Source: Bordetella pseudohinzii
GTDB taxonomy: Bacteria; Pseudomonadota; Gammaproteobacteria; Burkholderiales; Burkholderiaceae_B
NCBI RefSeq assembly: GCF_000657795.2
Contig: NZ_JHEP02000005.1
Span: forward strand, 62,001-126,000
Length of the DNA stretch: 64,000 nt
Direction of reading: 5' to 3'
The stretch's first letter is position 1. Every line of letters starts with the position of its first letter. Of the stretch, positions 38,156 through 47,363 are shown piece after piece. Position numbers and translations under genes: made by a program. The notes below the pieces were generated by a model that was not told the origin of the DNA, searched no databases, and worked only from the letters and a program-made list of their open reading frames with translations.

Positions 38156-40043
38156 AGCGCATCGTGCTGTACAGGCTGTGCGGCAGGGGCTCGAGGATGG
38201 GTAGTGTGCTGACCTCATCGCGCGGCCGCATGTCGATATAGGCTTGCAGGACGTCGGCATCGAGCACGCCGATGTCCTGGCGCCGGTCGGCCGGCACCTG
38301 GGCCAGCGTGCGGTAGCCGTCGCCGCCCGTGGCATTGAAGCTCAGGACAACGAGTTTGTAGCGGCGCCCGGCATCGAGCGGGCGCCAGCTGGCGCTGGGG
38401 CGGTCGTAGACCTGGATGTTGCCGACGCGATTGCCCCGTGCCCGGGTCGCGTCCACGTTCCAGCGCAGGCCGCCCGCATAGGGGTAGGGGCCGGTCGAGC
38501 CGCGCGGGCCGAAGACCGCCTCCATGCCGTCTTCCAGCATGGCTTTGACTTCCGCGCCGCTTAAGTCCAGGCGCCAGAGCCTATTGCCGAAAGGCAGGAC
38601 TTCGATGACCCTGGCCGCCGTGACGGCGCCCTCGGGCAGGGCGATGCGCACGCCGCCGCCGCTTTGCAGCGAGATGTCGGCCCCGCCGTAGTGGGCGTTG
38701 GCGACGTCGAGATAGGCCTGGGCCACGAGCTGCTGGATGTCCCCGCCGCGCTGGTGGACGCTGCCTTCGGCATTGCAGGCCGCGCTGGAATTGCTGACGT
38801 CGCCGCGCCGGCCAGGCACGCGCCGGCGGCAGAGTTCCCGCGCAACCGTGGCCACCACGCTCCGGCTATAGATGTCGGCCTTGGCCTTGAAGGGTTGCAG
38901 GGCCGCCGTCGCGACGGGGTCTGGCGCCTGTATGCGCAGCATGCCGCTGGCCTTGGCGCCGGCCAGGAAGGCCGCCTGGTCGGGCGCGGCGGGCAGGGCA
39001 TCGCCGACCCTGAAGTCCTGGTCGATCAGTACATGGGGCCGGCCGGCGCAGCGGATGACGTCGCCCTTGGCGTCAAAGTCCACGTTCAGTTCGCCCACCA
39101 CTTGGCTGTATTCCCAAGCCTGTACCAGGCAGACGCGCTTGCCATCCTTGTCGCGCGCTTCGGTGGGGTAGCTGCCCTCGGGAGAACCGACCTCGTAGGT
39201 GGCCAGGCTGGCGGGGCCGAGCAGGCTGTGGGAGTCGCCGCCCACCACCACGTCCACGCCGGAGAGCCGGGCGATGAGCTGCTTGTCATGGGGGTAGCCG
39301 ATGTGCGAGAGCAGGATGATCTTGTTCACGCCCCGGGCGCGCAAGGCGTCGATACGGGCCTGGGCGGTGGCGGTTTCGTCCATGAAGTCCGTGCCGGGAT
39401 CGGGACGGGAGGCCTGCCTGGTCTTGCCGGCGATGGTCAGGCCGATGATGCCGATGGGCTGATCGCCGCGCTGCACGATGGTGTCGGGCCGCACTTTGCC
39501 CGGCGCGGCGTCGGCGGACAGGGGCGAGTGCGGGCCGAACCGCACATTGGCGCTGAGGACGGGCGTTTTGCAGCGGCCCTCGTGCAGGGCGTCGATGAAA
39601 GTCTTCAGGCCAGCGTCGCCTTTGTCGAACTCATGGTTGCCTAGCGCCATGGCATCGAAGCAGACCGTATTCATGAGCGCGGCGTCGGCCTGGCCGGGCT
39701 GGCCCGCGTGGTTGAAGTAGAGCGTGCCGGTCAGGGCGTCGCCGGCATGCAGCTTGAGCACATTGGGCGATTGCGCCGCCAGGGCGTCGATGGCGCCTTT
39801 GACACGGGCAAAGCCGCCCGCGCTGACGCTGACGGCGGTGGCGTCGCCGGCGGCATTGTTCAGCGCGAGTGTCCTGCGCCGGCTATCGAGATGGGAGTGG
39901 TGGTCATTGATATGCAGGATGGTCAGCGTCATCGCGCGCGGCGCGCCGCGGCCGCTGGGGTCTTGCTGGCTGCCGCAGGCGGCCAGCAGCGCCAGCGCGC
40001 TTGCCAGCGTCGCGGCCAAGGCCGGGCGTTTGCTGTGCTTCAT
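38145..40043 (-). CDS. Lipoprotein bifunctional UDP-sugar hydrolase/5'-nucleotidase
   Basis: 632 residues from ATG 40043. An N-terminal lipoprotein signal, ATLASALALLAACGS, has its lipobox Cys at about residue 23. The metallophosphatase domain has ILHINDHHSHLDS, ALGNHEFDKGD, LLSHIGYPHDKQ and VVGGDSHSLLGP. The C-terminal 5'-nucleotidase domain includes LQSGGGVRIALPEGAVT, LPFGNRLWRLDLSG and VVLSFNATGGDGY. It probably releases phosphate and nucleosides from nucleotides in the periplasm, anchored to a membrane. An upstream ATG at 40121 gives a longer frame without the signal at its start and is rejected. Confidence 0.93.
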   Translation of the reverse strand: MKHSKRPALAATLASALALLAACGSQQDPSGRGAPRAMTLTILHINDHHSHLDSRRRTLALNNAAGDATAVSVSAGGFARVKGAIDALAAQSPNVLKLHAGDALTGTLYFNHAGQPGQADAALMNTVCFDAMALGNHEFDKGDAGLKTFIDALHEGRCKTPVLSANVRFGPHSPLSADAAPGKVRPDTIVQRGDQPIGIIGLTIAGKTRQASRPDPGTDFMDETATAQARIDALRARGVNKIILLSHIGYPHDKQLIARLSGVDVVVGGDSHSLLGPASLATYEVGSPEGSYPTEARDKDGKRVCLVQAWEYSQVVGELNVDFDAKGDVIRCAGRPHVLIDQDFRVGDALPAAPDQAAFLAGAKASGMLRIQAPDPVATAALQPFKAKADIYSRSVVATVARELCRRRVPGRRGDVSNSSAACNAEGSVHQRGGDIQQLVAQAYLDVANAHYGGADISLQSGGGVRIALPEGAVTAARVIEVLPFGNRLWRLDLSGAEVKAMLEDGMEAVFGPRGSTGPYPYAGGLRWNVDATRARGNRVGNIQVYDRPSASWRPLDAGRRYKLVVLSFNATGGDGYRTLAQVPADRRQDIGVLDADVLQAYIDMRPRDEVSTLPILEPLPHSLYSTMRFTE

Positions 40044-40331
40044 GGGCCTCTTTCCTTGCGGGTCAGGATCTCGATGGTGCGCGGGCGGGATGACGCCGCC
40101 GTGACGCGCGACGGAACCCATCCGCAGTCTACACAGCGGGGAGGGTTCTGGCCGGCGCGCGTCAGTCCGGTCGTGCGATGTCTAAGGGTTAGCGAGCATT
40201 AGCTCTAGAATTATCATTCTAGTAATATGCGCGCTGTTGATCGCCGCAGGGCAGGGCGCGGCGACACCCGCTTTGATCCACGACCCCGCCAGGCGCCGCC
40301 CACAGGGCCGCAGGCCACCGGAGAGACATAC
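40044..40331. other. Intergenic control region before the meta-cleavage operon
   Basis: No gene supported. It separates divergent transcription of the nucleotidase and the C-C hydrolase. Around 40190-40230 it is markedly A/T-rich and contains the palindrome described separately and a TAATAT box at 40223-40228. Confidence 0.5.
40205..40222. promoter_or_regulatory. Perfect palindrome upstream of the meta-cleavage operon
   Basis: CTAGAAT (40205-40211), spacer TATC, ATTCTAG (40216-40222): a perfect 7+4+7 inverted repeat in the A/T-rich part of the gap, ~110 bases before the hydrolase start. It fits a dimeric repressor or activator operator; the cognate protein is not identified. Confidence 0.55.
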
Positions 40332-41162
40332 ATGGCAACTTTGACCGAAGAGAGCACCAGCAAGCGCATCCAGACCAAGAGTTGGGATATCCACTATCAC
40401 GAAGCGGGCCAGGGCAGCCCCCTGGTGCTGGTGCACGGCGGCGGTCCGGGCGCGTCCGGCTGGAGCAATTTCCATCCCAACATTCCCTATCTCGCGGAGC
40501 GTTTCCGTGTTTTTGCCATTGACCTGCCCGGCTGGGGCAAGTCGCAATCGGTCAAGTACGAGCAACGCGACAACAGCGGGGCGCTTGCCGAGTTCATCGA
40601 GACGCTGGGCCTGGGCAAGGTGGCCATCGTGGGCAATTCCATGGGCGGCTCCTCCTGCATCCGCCTGGCCTACGAGCGCCCCGACCTGGTGTCGCACCTG
40701 GTGACGTTGGGCTCGTCGGCCGGCGTGCCCAGCATCTTCGACCCCGCCGGCCTGAGCGAAGGCGTCAAGGCCCTGGAGGCCGCCTACTTCCAGCCCGGTC
40801 CGGAGTCCATGCGCAAGTTCATCTCGACCATGGCTTTCGATACGCGCCATGTCACCGATGCGTTCGTCGAAGAGCGGGTCAGGATCCTGACCTCGCGGCC
40901 GGATCACATCGAAGGCTGGATCTCGGGACATGGCAAGCCCATGGTCCGGATCGACCAGGCGCGCCTGGCCGAGATCAAGGCGCCGGCCCTGCTTGTGCAC
41001 GGCCGCGACGATCGCACCGTGCCCTATACCGCGGCCTTGCATCTGGTGCGGCAGATTCCCGACGCGCGCATGCTGCTCGTGACCCGCTGCGGCCACTGGG
41101 TGCAGCTTGAGCATGCCGACGAGTTCAACCGCTCCGTCGCGTCCTTTATCCAAGGGCATTGA
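40332..41162 (+). CDS. Meta-cleavage product hydrolase (MhpC/BphD/HsaD-type alpha/beta hydrolase)
   Basis: 276 residues from ATG 40332 (MATLTEESTSKRIQTKSWDI). C-C bond hydrolase of the alpha/beta fold: oxyanion region LVLVHGGGPGASGWSNF, nucleophile S103 in GNSMGGSS, acid D226/D227 in HGRDDRTVP, and H255 in RCGHWVQLEH. In the pathway it cleaves the 2-hydroxy-6-oxodienoate ring-fission product into 2-hydroxypentadienoate and an acid. It is the first gene of a run with extradiol dioxygenase, hydroxylase and flavin reductase, the same set as in HsaD-HsaC-HsaA-HsaB and phenylpropionoid systems. The acid released, and so the parent aromatic, is unknown. Confidence 0.92.
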   Translation: MATLTEESTSKRIQTKSWDIHYHEAGQGSPLVLVHGGGPGASGWSNFHPNIPYLAERFRVFAIDLPGWGKSQSVKYEQRDNSGALAEFIETLGLGKVAIVGNSMGGSSCIRLAYERPDLVSHLVTLGSSAGVPSIFDPAGLSEGVKALEAAYFQPGPESMRKFISTMAFDTRHVTDAFVEERVRILTSRPDHIEGWISGHGKPMVRIDQARLAEIKAPALLVHGRDDRTVPYTAALHLVRQIPDARMLLVTRCGHWVQLEHADEFNRSVASFIQGH

Positions 41163-41175
41163 GTCCGGGGGCGCC

Positions 41176-42081
41176 ATGATCACTTCACTGGCTTATTTCG
41201 GCGTGACGTCTCCTTCGTATCAGGAATGGGAGACGTTCGGCCCCGAGGTGCTGGGCTGCGAACTCGTGCAGGCCGGACCCGACGGCGCGGTGCGGCTGCG
41301 CTTCGATGAAGCCGCCTATCGCATGGCCATCCATCCTGGCCAGAAAAACGGCGTGGCCTATATCGGCTGGGCGACGGCGGGTGAAGACGAGGCAGGCGTC
41401 ATCGCCGACCGCTTGCGGCTCCAAGGCCTGGCCGTCGCGCGCGCCGGCGCCGAGGAGGCGGCGCTGCGCCAGGTGCTCGGCTTTTATTGGTTCGTGGATC
41501 CTGAAGGCATCCGGCATGAACTCGCCTGGGGCCAGATGCGGCCGCGGTCGGTGTTTCGCCCGGGGCGCGCCATGAGCGGTTTCCGCACGGGCGACCAGGG
41601 CCTGGGCCATGTCGTGCTGGCCGTGCCGGACCTGGCGGCAAGCGACCGCTTCTATCGCGAACTGCTGGGTTTTCGCCTTTCGGACACGGTGATAGACGGC
41701 CCCATCCATGCCCACTTCTACCACGTCAACGGGCGTCATCATTCCCTGGCGATCGCGCGCGCGCCCACCGAGCGCGCGGCTTTCCTGCATTTGATGGTGG
41801 AGGCCAACACGCTTGAAGACGTGGGCACGGCGCTTGATCTGTGCGAAGCGCGGCAGATTCCGGTCACGCGCACCCTGGGGTGCCACACCAATGACCGGAT
41901 GATTTCCTTCTATCTGCAATCGCCGTCGGATTTCCGTATCGAGTATGGATGGGGCGGCCTGGAGGTCGGGGAGCTGTGGGAGCCGCGTTACTACGACCGC
42001 ACCAGCACCTGGGGCCATCGTCATCAGCACAAAGAGCTGTCGCCCTTTCTCATGATCGAACCGGTGGCCGCGCCGGCCTGA
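41176..42081 (+). CDS. Type I extradiol ring-cleavage dioxygenase (BphC/HsaC-like)
   Basis: 301 residues from ATG 41176, 13 bases after the hydrolase. Two vicinal-oxygen-chelate modules. Iron ligands are probably H145 (QGLGHVVLAVPDL), H205 (AAFLHLMVEA) and E256 (FRIEYGW), with active-site H188/H189 in NGRHHSLAIA and H237 in LGCHTND. It opens a catecholic ring next to the hydroxyls. The N-terminal domain has lost the metal site, as in two-domain BphC-type enzymes. The substrate would be the catechol made by the downstream flavin monooxygenase. Confidence 0.92.
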   Translation: MITSLAYFGVTSPSYQEWETFGPEVLGCELVQAGPDGAVRLRFDEAAYRMAIHPGQKNGVAYIGWATAGEDEAGVIADRLRLQGLAVARAGAEEAALRQVLGFYWFVDPEGIRHELAWGQMRPRSVFRPGRAMSGFRTGDQGLGHVVLAVPDLAASDRFYRELLGFRLSDTVIDGPIHAHFYHVNGRHHSLAIARAPTERAAFLHLMVEANTLEDVGTALDLCEARQIPVTRTLGCHTNDRMISFYLQSPSDFRIEYGWGGLEVGELWEPRYYDRTSTWGHRHQHKELSPFLMIEPVAAPA

Positions 42082-42127
42082 GCGCCGTCCGGCCATCTCG
42101 AAGAACGCTATTCATCTCAGGAGTTTT

Positions 42128-43303
42128 ATGATGCATCCGGTTGTTCAGGGCTTGCAGAGCCTCGGCGATAAGGTCGCCAATGAAGTCGACGCCAGCGAGC
42201 GCCGTGGTTCGCTGACCGACGAGGCGGCGCGCCTGCTGCGCGAGGCTGGGGTGGTCAGGATGTTGCAGCCCAAGGACTACGGCGGCGATGAAGCCCATCC
42301 GCGAGAGTTCTACGAGGTTCTCATGGAGCTGGCGGCGCGCGCACCCTCCATCGGCTGGGTCGGCGGCGTGGTGGGGGTGCATCCCTTCGAGTTCGCCCAG
42401 GCGGATCGCCGCCTGCAGGAGGAGGTCTGGGGCAAGGATAAAGACACCTGGATCGCCTCGCCCTATGCCTTTATCGGCCGGGCAAAGCGGGTGGATGGCG
42501 GCTTCGTGCTGAGCGGCCAATGGCCGTTCTCTTCGGGCACCGACCATTGCGATTGGGTGGTGCTGGGCGGCCGCGCCGAAAAGCTCGGCGGGCCGGCTGA
42601 CGCATTCACCGAGCCCTATCACTTTATGCTGCCCAGGGCCGATTACGAGATCCTGCAGGATTCCTGGCAGGTCATGGGCCTGGCGGGCACCGGCAGCAAG
42701 GATGTCGTGGTCAGGGAGGCCTTCGTGCCGGACTATCGCACCCTGGAGGTCGGCCGCCTGAATTCCCGCGACTATGCCGCCAAGAACCGTCCGGACTCGA
42801 TGCTGTACCAGGTGCCGTTCGATCTCTTGTTCCCCGGCGCCATCGCGGCGGCCACGGTCGGTATTGCCGACGGGGTTGTCAGGAGATTCTCGGAATACTC
42901 CCGCGACCGGGTATCGCGCATGGGCGTCAAGGCGACCCAGAATCCCTATCATATGTCCGACCTGGGAGCGTCCATCGCCGACATCGACGCGGCCCGTCTG
43001 CAGATCTTGAACGATATCACCGAGGCCTATGAGGTGGCCGCGCGCGGCGAGCGCGTCACCAGCGCGATGCAGGCCCGCGCGCGGGTCCATCAGGTGCGCG
43101 CGGTGCATCGCGCCGCCGAGGCGGCGGCGCGGGTATTCAAGAGCGCGGGCGGCAATGCCAACCGCCTTTCCAATCCGATCCAGCGCCAGTGGCGGGACCT
43201 GGCGGTTGCGCTGGGGCATGCCTGCAATGTCGAAGATCCCGTGTACGCGGCCTTTGCCGGTTCGCTTTACGGCATTCCCGCGCCGGCGGGCGTCATCATC
43301 TGA
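42128..43303 (+). CDS. Flavin-dependent monooxygenase, oxygenase component (HsaA-like, acyl-CoA dehydrogenase fold)
   Basis: 391 residues; AGGAG (42119-42123) precedes two adjacent ATGs (42128 and 42131), and 42131 has the better spacing. Group D flavoprotein hydroxylase fold: LREAGVVRMLQPKDYGG, GWVGGVVGVHPFEFA, FVLSGQWPFSSGTDHCDWV, SWQVMGLAGTGSKDVVVREAFVP and RVFKSAGGNANRLSNPIQRQWRDL. Such enzymes use FMNH2/FADH2 from a separate reductase to hydroxylate a phenol to a catechol. The reductase is encoded directly downstream and the catechol dioxygenase upstream, giving a consistent pathway order. Confidence 0.9.
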   Translation: MMHPVVQGLQSLGDKVANEVDASERRGSLTDEAARLLREAGVVRMLQPKDYGGDEAHPREFYEVLMELAARAPSIGWVGGVVGVHPFEFAQADRRLQEEVWGKDKDTWIASPYAFIGRAKRVDGGFVLSGQWPFSSGTDHCDWVVLGGRAEKLGGPADAFTEPYHFMLPRADYEILQDSWQVMGLAGTGSKDVVVREAFVPDYRTLEVGRLNSRDYAAKNRPDSMLYQVPFDLLFPGAIAAATVGIADGVVRRFSEYSRDRVSRMGVKATQNPYHMSDLGASIADIDAARLQILNDITEAYEVAARGERVTSAMQARARVHQVRAVHRAAEAAARVFKSAGGNANRLSNPIQRQWRDLAVALGHACNVEDPVYAAFAGSLYGIPAPAGVII

Positions 43304-43334
43304 AGCCACGGCGGCAGCATGGGGTGAGCAGATC

Positions 43335-44519
43335 ATGGAAAAAGACCTGAGCCAGATCAATGGCGAAAGCTTGCGTGCCTTGTTGGGCAGCTATCCGACG
43401 GGCGTGGCGGTCGTGACCGGGCGGGATGCCGCCGGGGCGCCGTTGGGGATGGTGGTGGGGACTTTCACTTCGGTGTCGCTCGAACCGCCGCTGGTGGCCT
43501 TCCTGCCCATGAAGACCTCGCGCACGTTCAAGGCGCTGCGCGAAGGCAGCGATCGCTTTTGCATCAATATTCTTGCCGCCGACCAGGAGCCCATATGCCG
43601 GGCCCTGGCCGCGCCGGGCGAGGACAAGTTCGCCGGCATCGGCTGGCAAGCCAGCCCCCTGGGCAATCCCGTCATCGACGGCGTGGTGGCCTGGATAGAT
43701 TGCAGCTATGCCAATGTGGTGGATGCGGGCGACCACGATATTGTGCTGGGCGCGGTGCGGTCCATGGGCCTGGAGCGCGATGCGCTGCCCCTGCTGTTCT
43801 TCCAGCGCGGCTATGGGCGGTTCGCGTCCGGGTCGCTGCTGCGGGCCGATGAGCGCGCGGCTTTCCAGTATGTGAGGATGGCCGAGGCGGCCCGGCCCGA
43901 GATCGAGGCGATCGCGGGCGAGCTGCGGCTGGGATGCAGTGTCGTGGCCTCGACCGGCGCCGACTCGCTCTATGTCGCGACGGCGGACCACCCCGGCGCG
44001 GCGGGCGCCCCGCAACGCCTGGGCGTGCGCGCGCCTCTCATGCCGCCCCTAGGTGCGCTTTTCGTCGACAGCCCGGCCGGCGTGCCGGCCGACGAATGGC
44101 TGGGCCGTCTCGGCAAAGGCGGCGCCCAAGCCCTGCCGCGGGCTCGGGAGCAATTGGCCCGCGTGCGCGAACGGGGATGGTCGATCGCCTTGCTTGGCGA
44201 TCTGCCCACGCAGGAGCTGGACGCGGCGATCGACGTGTACTCCTGCGCCCACCGCACGCCCGAGCAGGAGCGCCGTTTCCTGTCGACCTTGTCGGCCATG
44301 TTCGACATGCACGAGCCTGAGCGGATCGAGGATGACGGGAGCTACGATGTACTGCATCTTTCGGTGCCGGTGCGGCGCGCCAACGGCGATACGGTCCTGG
44401 TCCTGCGCCTGAGCGATTTCCCGCGGCGGGTGCCGGGGCGCGATATCGCCCGCATCGTGGCGCGCCTGCAGACGGCGGCCCGCAATGCCGAACCCTTGAT
44501 AAGCCGGATCGCGGCCTAG
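43335..44519 (+). CDS. Flavin reductase fused to an IclR-effector-like domain
   Basis: 394 residues from ATG 43335. Residues 1-~165 are a flavin reductase of the HpaC/HsaB type (SYPTGVAVVTGRDAAGAPLG, SVSLEPPLVAFLPMKTSRTF, FCINILAADQ, DKFAGIGWQ, DHDIVLGAVRSMG), supplying reduced flavin to the upstream oxygenase. Residues ~185-390 resemble the ligand-binding domain of IclR regulators (LRLGCSVVASTGADSLYVAT, LGVRAPLMPPLGALFVDSP, VRERGWSIALLGDLPTQELD). No helix-turn-helix is present. Ordinary HsaB/HpaC proteins are ~170-190 residues, so the extra half is unusual; it may bind the aromatic substrate and gate reductase activity, as in two-component hydroxylases with effector-controlled reductases (inference). 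Confidence 0.85.
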   Translation: MEKDLSQINGESLRALLGSYPTGVAVVTGRDAAGAPLGMVVGTFTSVSLEPPLVAFLPMKTSRTFKALREGSDRFCINILAADQEPICRALAAPGEDKFAGIGWQASPLGNPVIDGVVAWIDCSYANVVDAGDHDIVLGAVRSMGLERDALPLLFFQRGYGRFASGSLLRADERAAFQYVRMAEAARPEIEAIAGELRLGCSVVASTGADSLYVATADHPGAAGAPQRLGVRAPLMPPLGALFVDSPAGVPADEWLGRLGKGGAQALPRAREQLARVRERGWSIALLGDLPTQELDAAIDVYSCAHRTPEQERRFLSTLSAMFDMHEPERIEDDGSYDVLHLSVPVRRANGDTVLVLRLSDFPRRVPGRDIARIVARLQTAARNAEPLISRIAA

Positions 44520-44579
44520 CGCATCTCCGCCCTGGCCCGCGCCACACAGAACTGGGTATTCGAGAGACTCATCGCCGCT

Positions 44580-45467
44580 ATGGATATTTCGCAACTGCGC
44601 AGTTTCGTGGCGGTCGCCGAGGCCGGCAGCTATATCAAGGCTTCGGAGCTGTTGAGCGTGCCGCAGCCCACCCTTAGCCGCCAGGTACGGACCCTGGAGA
44701 TCGAGCTGCGCGCCAGCCTGTTTCATCGGCATGGGCGCGGGGTGCGCCTGACCGATAGAGGCAGCCGCTTCATTGATTATGCGCGGTCGGTGCTGAAGAC
44801 GGTGGATGCGGCGCTGATCTCGGTGCGGGATTCCGATGCGGTCTACGCCGGCGACCTGACCATAGGGCTGACGCCCAGCATCGGGCGCATCCTGATACCG
44901 GCCCTGGCGCCCCGGCTCAAGGCCCGCTTTCCGCTGGCCTCGGTCAAGCTCGCCGAAGGGCTGTCAGGCGCGCTCTATGACAAGGTGCTGCTGGGGCATC
45001 TGGACTTCGCCGTGGTGCTCGGGCCGGCCAGCTCGCCCAGCCTGAGCGTGGAGCCCCTGGCGACCGAGCATCTCTATCTGGTGGGGCCGCAGCCCGCGGG
45101 AGGCGGGGGGGCGGACATCGCGCTGGCCGAGCTTGTCCATCTGCCGCTCATCCTGCCGTATGGCAATCAATGGACCCGGCCCGCGCTGGAGATGGCCGCC
45201 GCCCGCCTTGGCCTGGGCCTGAAGATCGCGCTCGAGATCGACTCGACCGCGTCCACCATCGAAATCGTGGCGCAGGGCGGGGGCTATTCCATCCTGCCGG
45301 GCAGCCTGCGACAGCTGCGCTCCCTGCCCGGGCTGTCCTGGCAGAAAGTGGTGAACCCGTCGTTGGAGGCCATCATCTGCATGATCAGCCCGACGAAGCT
45401 GCCCCGCACCGAATTGTCGCTTGCCGCGGCCGCCCTGGTGCAGGAAACGCTGCGGGAGCTGTATTGA
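44580..45467 (+). CDS. LysR-family regulator inside the meta-cleavage cluster
   Basis: 295 residues. The HTH region is MDISQLRSFVAVAEAGSYIK plus ASELLSVPQPTLSRQVRTLE, followed by LTDRGSRFIDYARSVLKTVD and a type 2 periplasmic-binding-like effector domain (LTIGLTPSIGRILIPALAPR, LPGSLRQLRSLPGL). It stands in the same orientation between the upper genes (hydrolase to reductase) and the lower genes (hydratase to aldolase). A perfect T-N11-A dyad at 45495-45519, just after its stop, is a good candidate binding site, suggesting it activates the lower operon. Confidence 0.93.
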   Translation: MDISQLRSFVAVAEAGSYIKASELLSVPQPTLSRQVRTLEIELRASLFHRHGRGVRLTDRGSRFIDYARSVLKTVDAALISVRDSDAVYAGDLTIGLTPSIGRILIPALAPRLKARFPLASVKLAEGLSGALYDKVLLGHLDFAVVLGPASSPSLSVEPLATEHLYLVGPQPAGGGGADIALAELVHLPLILPYGNQWTRPALEMAAARLGLGLKIALEIDSTASTIEIVAQGGGYSILPGSLRQLRSLPGLSWQKVVNPSLEAIICMISPTKLPRTELSLAAAALVQETLRELY

Positions 45468-45494
45468 GGCGAAAGAGAGCGCGGGGCTGGCGGC

Positions 45495-45519
45495 CAGCTA
45501 TACCGCAAGCGCATAGCTG
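45495..45519. promoter_or_regulatory. LysR-type operator (T-N11-A dyad) before the hydratase gene
   Basis: CAGCTAT (45495-45501), 11-base spacer, ATAGCTG (45513-45519): perfect 7-bp arms giving exactly T-N11-A, the LysR-family binding signature. It lies 28 bases after the lysR stop and 70 bases before the hydratase start codon. Confidence 0.68.
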
Positions 45520-45588
45520 CGTTGCGCCTGCCCATATTGAAGCGCAGTCCCAATGATTTGAGAATGGATGAAGTTGGAGGATACGACG

Positions 45589-46389
45589 GTGAATCAAGTG
45601 AATGAAGCTTCGTTGATCGAAGACCTGGCCCGGCGTCTGCGAGACGCGGAAGCGCGGAGGCAGCCTATCGAGCCGCTGAGACATGGGCTGGACGGCGATG
45701 TGGAGCGGCTGGCCTATGCCATCCAGCAGAAGAATGTCGAGCACGCGGTCGCCCAGGGCCGGCGCGTCGTGGGCCGGAAGATCGGCCTGACATCGCGGGC
45801 CGTGCAGCAGCAGCTTGGGGTGGACCAGCCCGACTTCGGCGCTTTGTACGCCGACATGGTCTATGGCGATGACGAGCCCGTGCCTGTTGGCCGGACCCTG
45901 CAGCCCAAGGTGGAGGCGGAGGTGGCCCTGGTGCTGGCCAGCGATATCGATCGGCCCGACGCCACATTGGTCGAACTCATCAATGCGGTGGCCTATGTGC
46001 TGCCGGCCATCGAGATCGTCGGCAGCCGCATCGCCAACTGGGACATCAAGTTTGCGGACACGGTGGCGGATAACGCTTCCAGCGGGCTGGTGGTCATTGG
46101 CGCGGTGCCGGTCGGGCTGCGCGGCCTCGACCTGAAGCAGGTCGAGATGAGCATGACCCGCAATGGCGAAGAGGTGTCGCGCGGCAATGGCGCGGCCTGT
46201 CTGGGCCATCCTTTGAATGCCGCCTTGTGGCTGGCCCGCAAGCTGGCCGGGCTCGGCCATCCGCTGCGCGCCGGGGATCTCGTGCTGACCGGGGCATTGG
46301 GGCCCATGGCGGCGGTCATGCCGGGCGATGTTTTCGAGGCGACGATCAGTGGCGTGGGCGCCGTGCGGGCCCGCTTCGCGCCAGAGTAA
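45589..46389 (+). CDS. 2-hydroxypenta-2,4-dienoate (2-keto-4-pentenoate) hydratase
   Basis: 266 residues from GTG 45589, preferred because GGAGG (45576-45580) is 8 bases upstream; ATG 45568 would add 7 residues but has no ribosome binding site of its own. FAH-superfamily hydratase: [102 protein letters not shown] and [15 protein letters not shown]. It adds water to the hydrolase product, giving 4-hydroxy-2-oxovalerate. First gene of the lower pathway operon, 29 bases before the dehydrogenase. Confidence 0.94.
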   Translation: MNQVNEASLIEDLARRLRDAEARRQPIEPLRHGLDGDVERLAYAIQQKNVEHAVAQGRRVVGRKIGLTSRAVQQQLGVDQPDFGALYADMVYGDDEPVPVGRTLQPKVEAEVALVLASDIDRPDATLVELINAVAYVLPAIEIVGSRIANWDIKFADTVADNASSGLVVIGAVPVGLRGLDLKQVEMSMTRNGEEVSRGNGAACLGHPLNAALWLARKLAGLGHPLRAGDLVLTGALGPMAAVMPGDVFEATISGVGAVRARFAPE

Positions 46390-46418
46390 ACAGGCTCTTT
46401 TTTTAAGGTTACCGCGAG

Positions 46419-47363
46419 ATGCGCAAACTCAAGGCTGCCATTATCGGCAGCGGCAATATCGGCACGGACTTGATGATCAAGATCCTGCGCCACGGAAAGC
46501 ATATCGAGATGGCGGCCATGGTCGGCATCGATGCCGCTTCGGACGGCTTGGCGCGGGCCGCCCGCCTGGGCGTGGCGACCACGCATGAGGGCGTCGAGGG
46601 CCTCATGCGCATGCCGGTTTTCGATGACATCGATTTTGTCTTCGATGCGACCAGCGCGGGCGCGCATGTCAGGAACGACGCGCTGCTGCGCGAACGCAGG
46701 CCGTCTATCCGCATGATAGACCTGACGCCCGCGGCCATTGGCCCCTACTGTATTCCGGTGGTCAATGGCGAGCGGCATCTCGATGCCCTCAACCTGAACA
46801 TGGTCACCTGCGGCGGCCAGGCGACCATTCCGATGGTGGCGGCGGTGTCCCGGGTGGCCAAGGTGCACTATGGCGAAATCATTGCCTCGATCGCGAGCAA
46901 GAGCGCCGGCCCGGGCACGCGCGCCAACATCGACGAGTTCACCGAAACCACGTCCAAGGCCATCGAAGCCGTCGGGGGCGCGGCAAAAGGCAAGGCCATC
47001 ATCATCATGAATCCGGCCGAACCGCCCCTCATCATGCGCGATACCGTCTACACCTTGAGCGAGCCGGCCGACGAAGACGCGATCGCCGCTTCGGTGGCGC
47101 GCATGGCCGCGGCCGTGCAGGCCTATGTTCCGGGGTATCGGCTCAAGCAGGAAGTGCAGTTCGACCGCATTGAAACACCGATCCGGATCCCCGGCGTGGG
47201 CGATGCCATGACAGGGCTGAAGACCTCGATCTTCCTGGAGGTGGAAGGCGCGGCGCACTATTTGCCGGCCTATGCCGGCAATCTCGACATCATGACCAGC
47301 GCCGGGCTGCGCACGGCCGAGCAGATGGCCGAACGCATGCTGGCCGCGGGAGAACAGGCATGA
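46419..47363 (+). CDS. mhpF: Acetaldehyde dehydrogenase (acylating)
   Basis: 314 residues. It converts acetaldehyde, NAD+ and CoA to acetyl-CoA. Nucleotide-binding start [18 protein letters not shown]; catalytic Cys131 in [14 protein letters not shown]; also [20 protein letters not shown] and [12 protein letters not shown]. In this family it forms a channelling complex with the aldolase, whose gene overlaps this stop by four bases (ATGA at 47360-47363), consistent with equimolar synthesis. Confidence 0.96.
   Translation: MRKLKAAIIGSGNIGTDLMIKILRHGKHIEMAAMVGIDAASDGLARAARLGVATTHEGVEGLMRMPVFDDIDFVFDATSAGAHVRNDALLRERRPSIRMIDLTPAAIGPYCIPVVNGERHLDALNLNMVTCGGQATIPMVAAVSRVAKVHYGEIIASIASKSAGPGTRANIDEFTETTSKAIEAVGGAAKGKAIIIMNPAEPPLIMRDTVYTLSEPADEDAIAASVARMAAAVQAYVPGYRLKQEVQFDRIETPIRIPGVGDAMTGLKTSIFLEVEGAAHYLPAYAGNLDIMTSAGLRTAEQMAERMLAAGEQA

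Noticed and set aside
38664-39644. Plus-strand frame opposite the 5'-nucleotidase gene
   Set aside because: No motif and composition typical of shadows; the minus-strand gene has a lipobox and metallophosphatase motifs.
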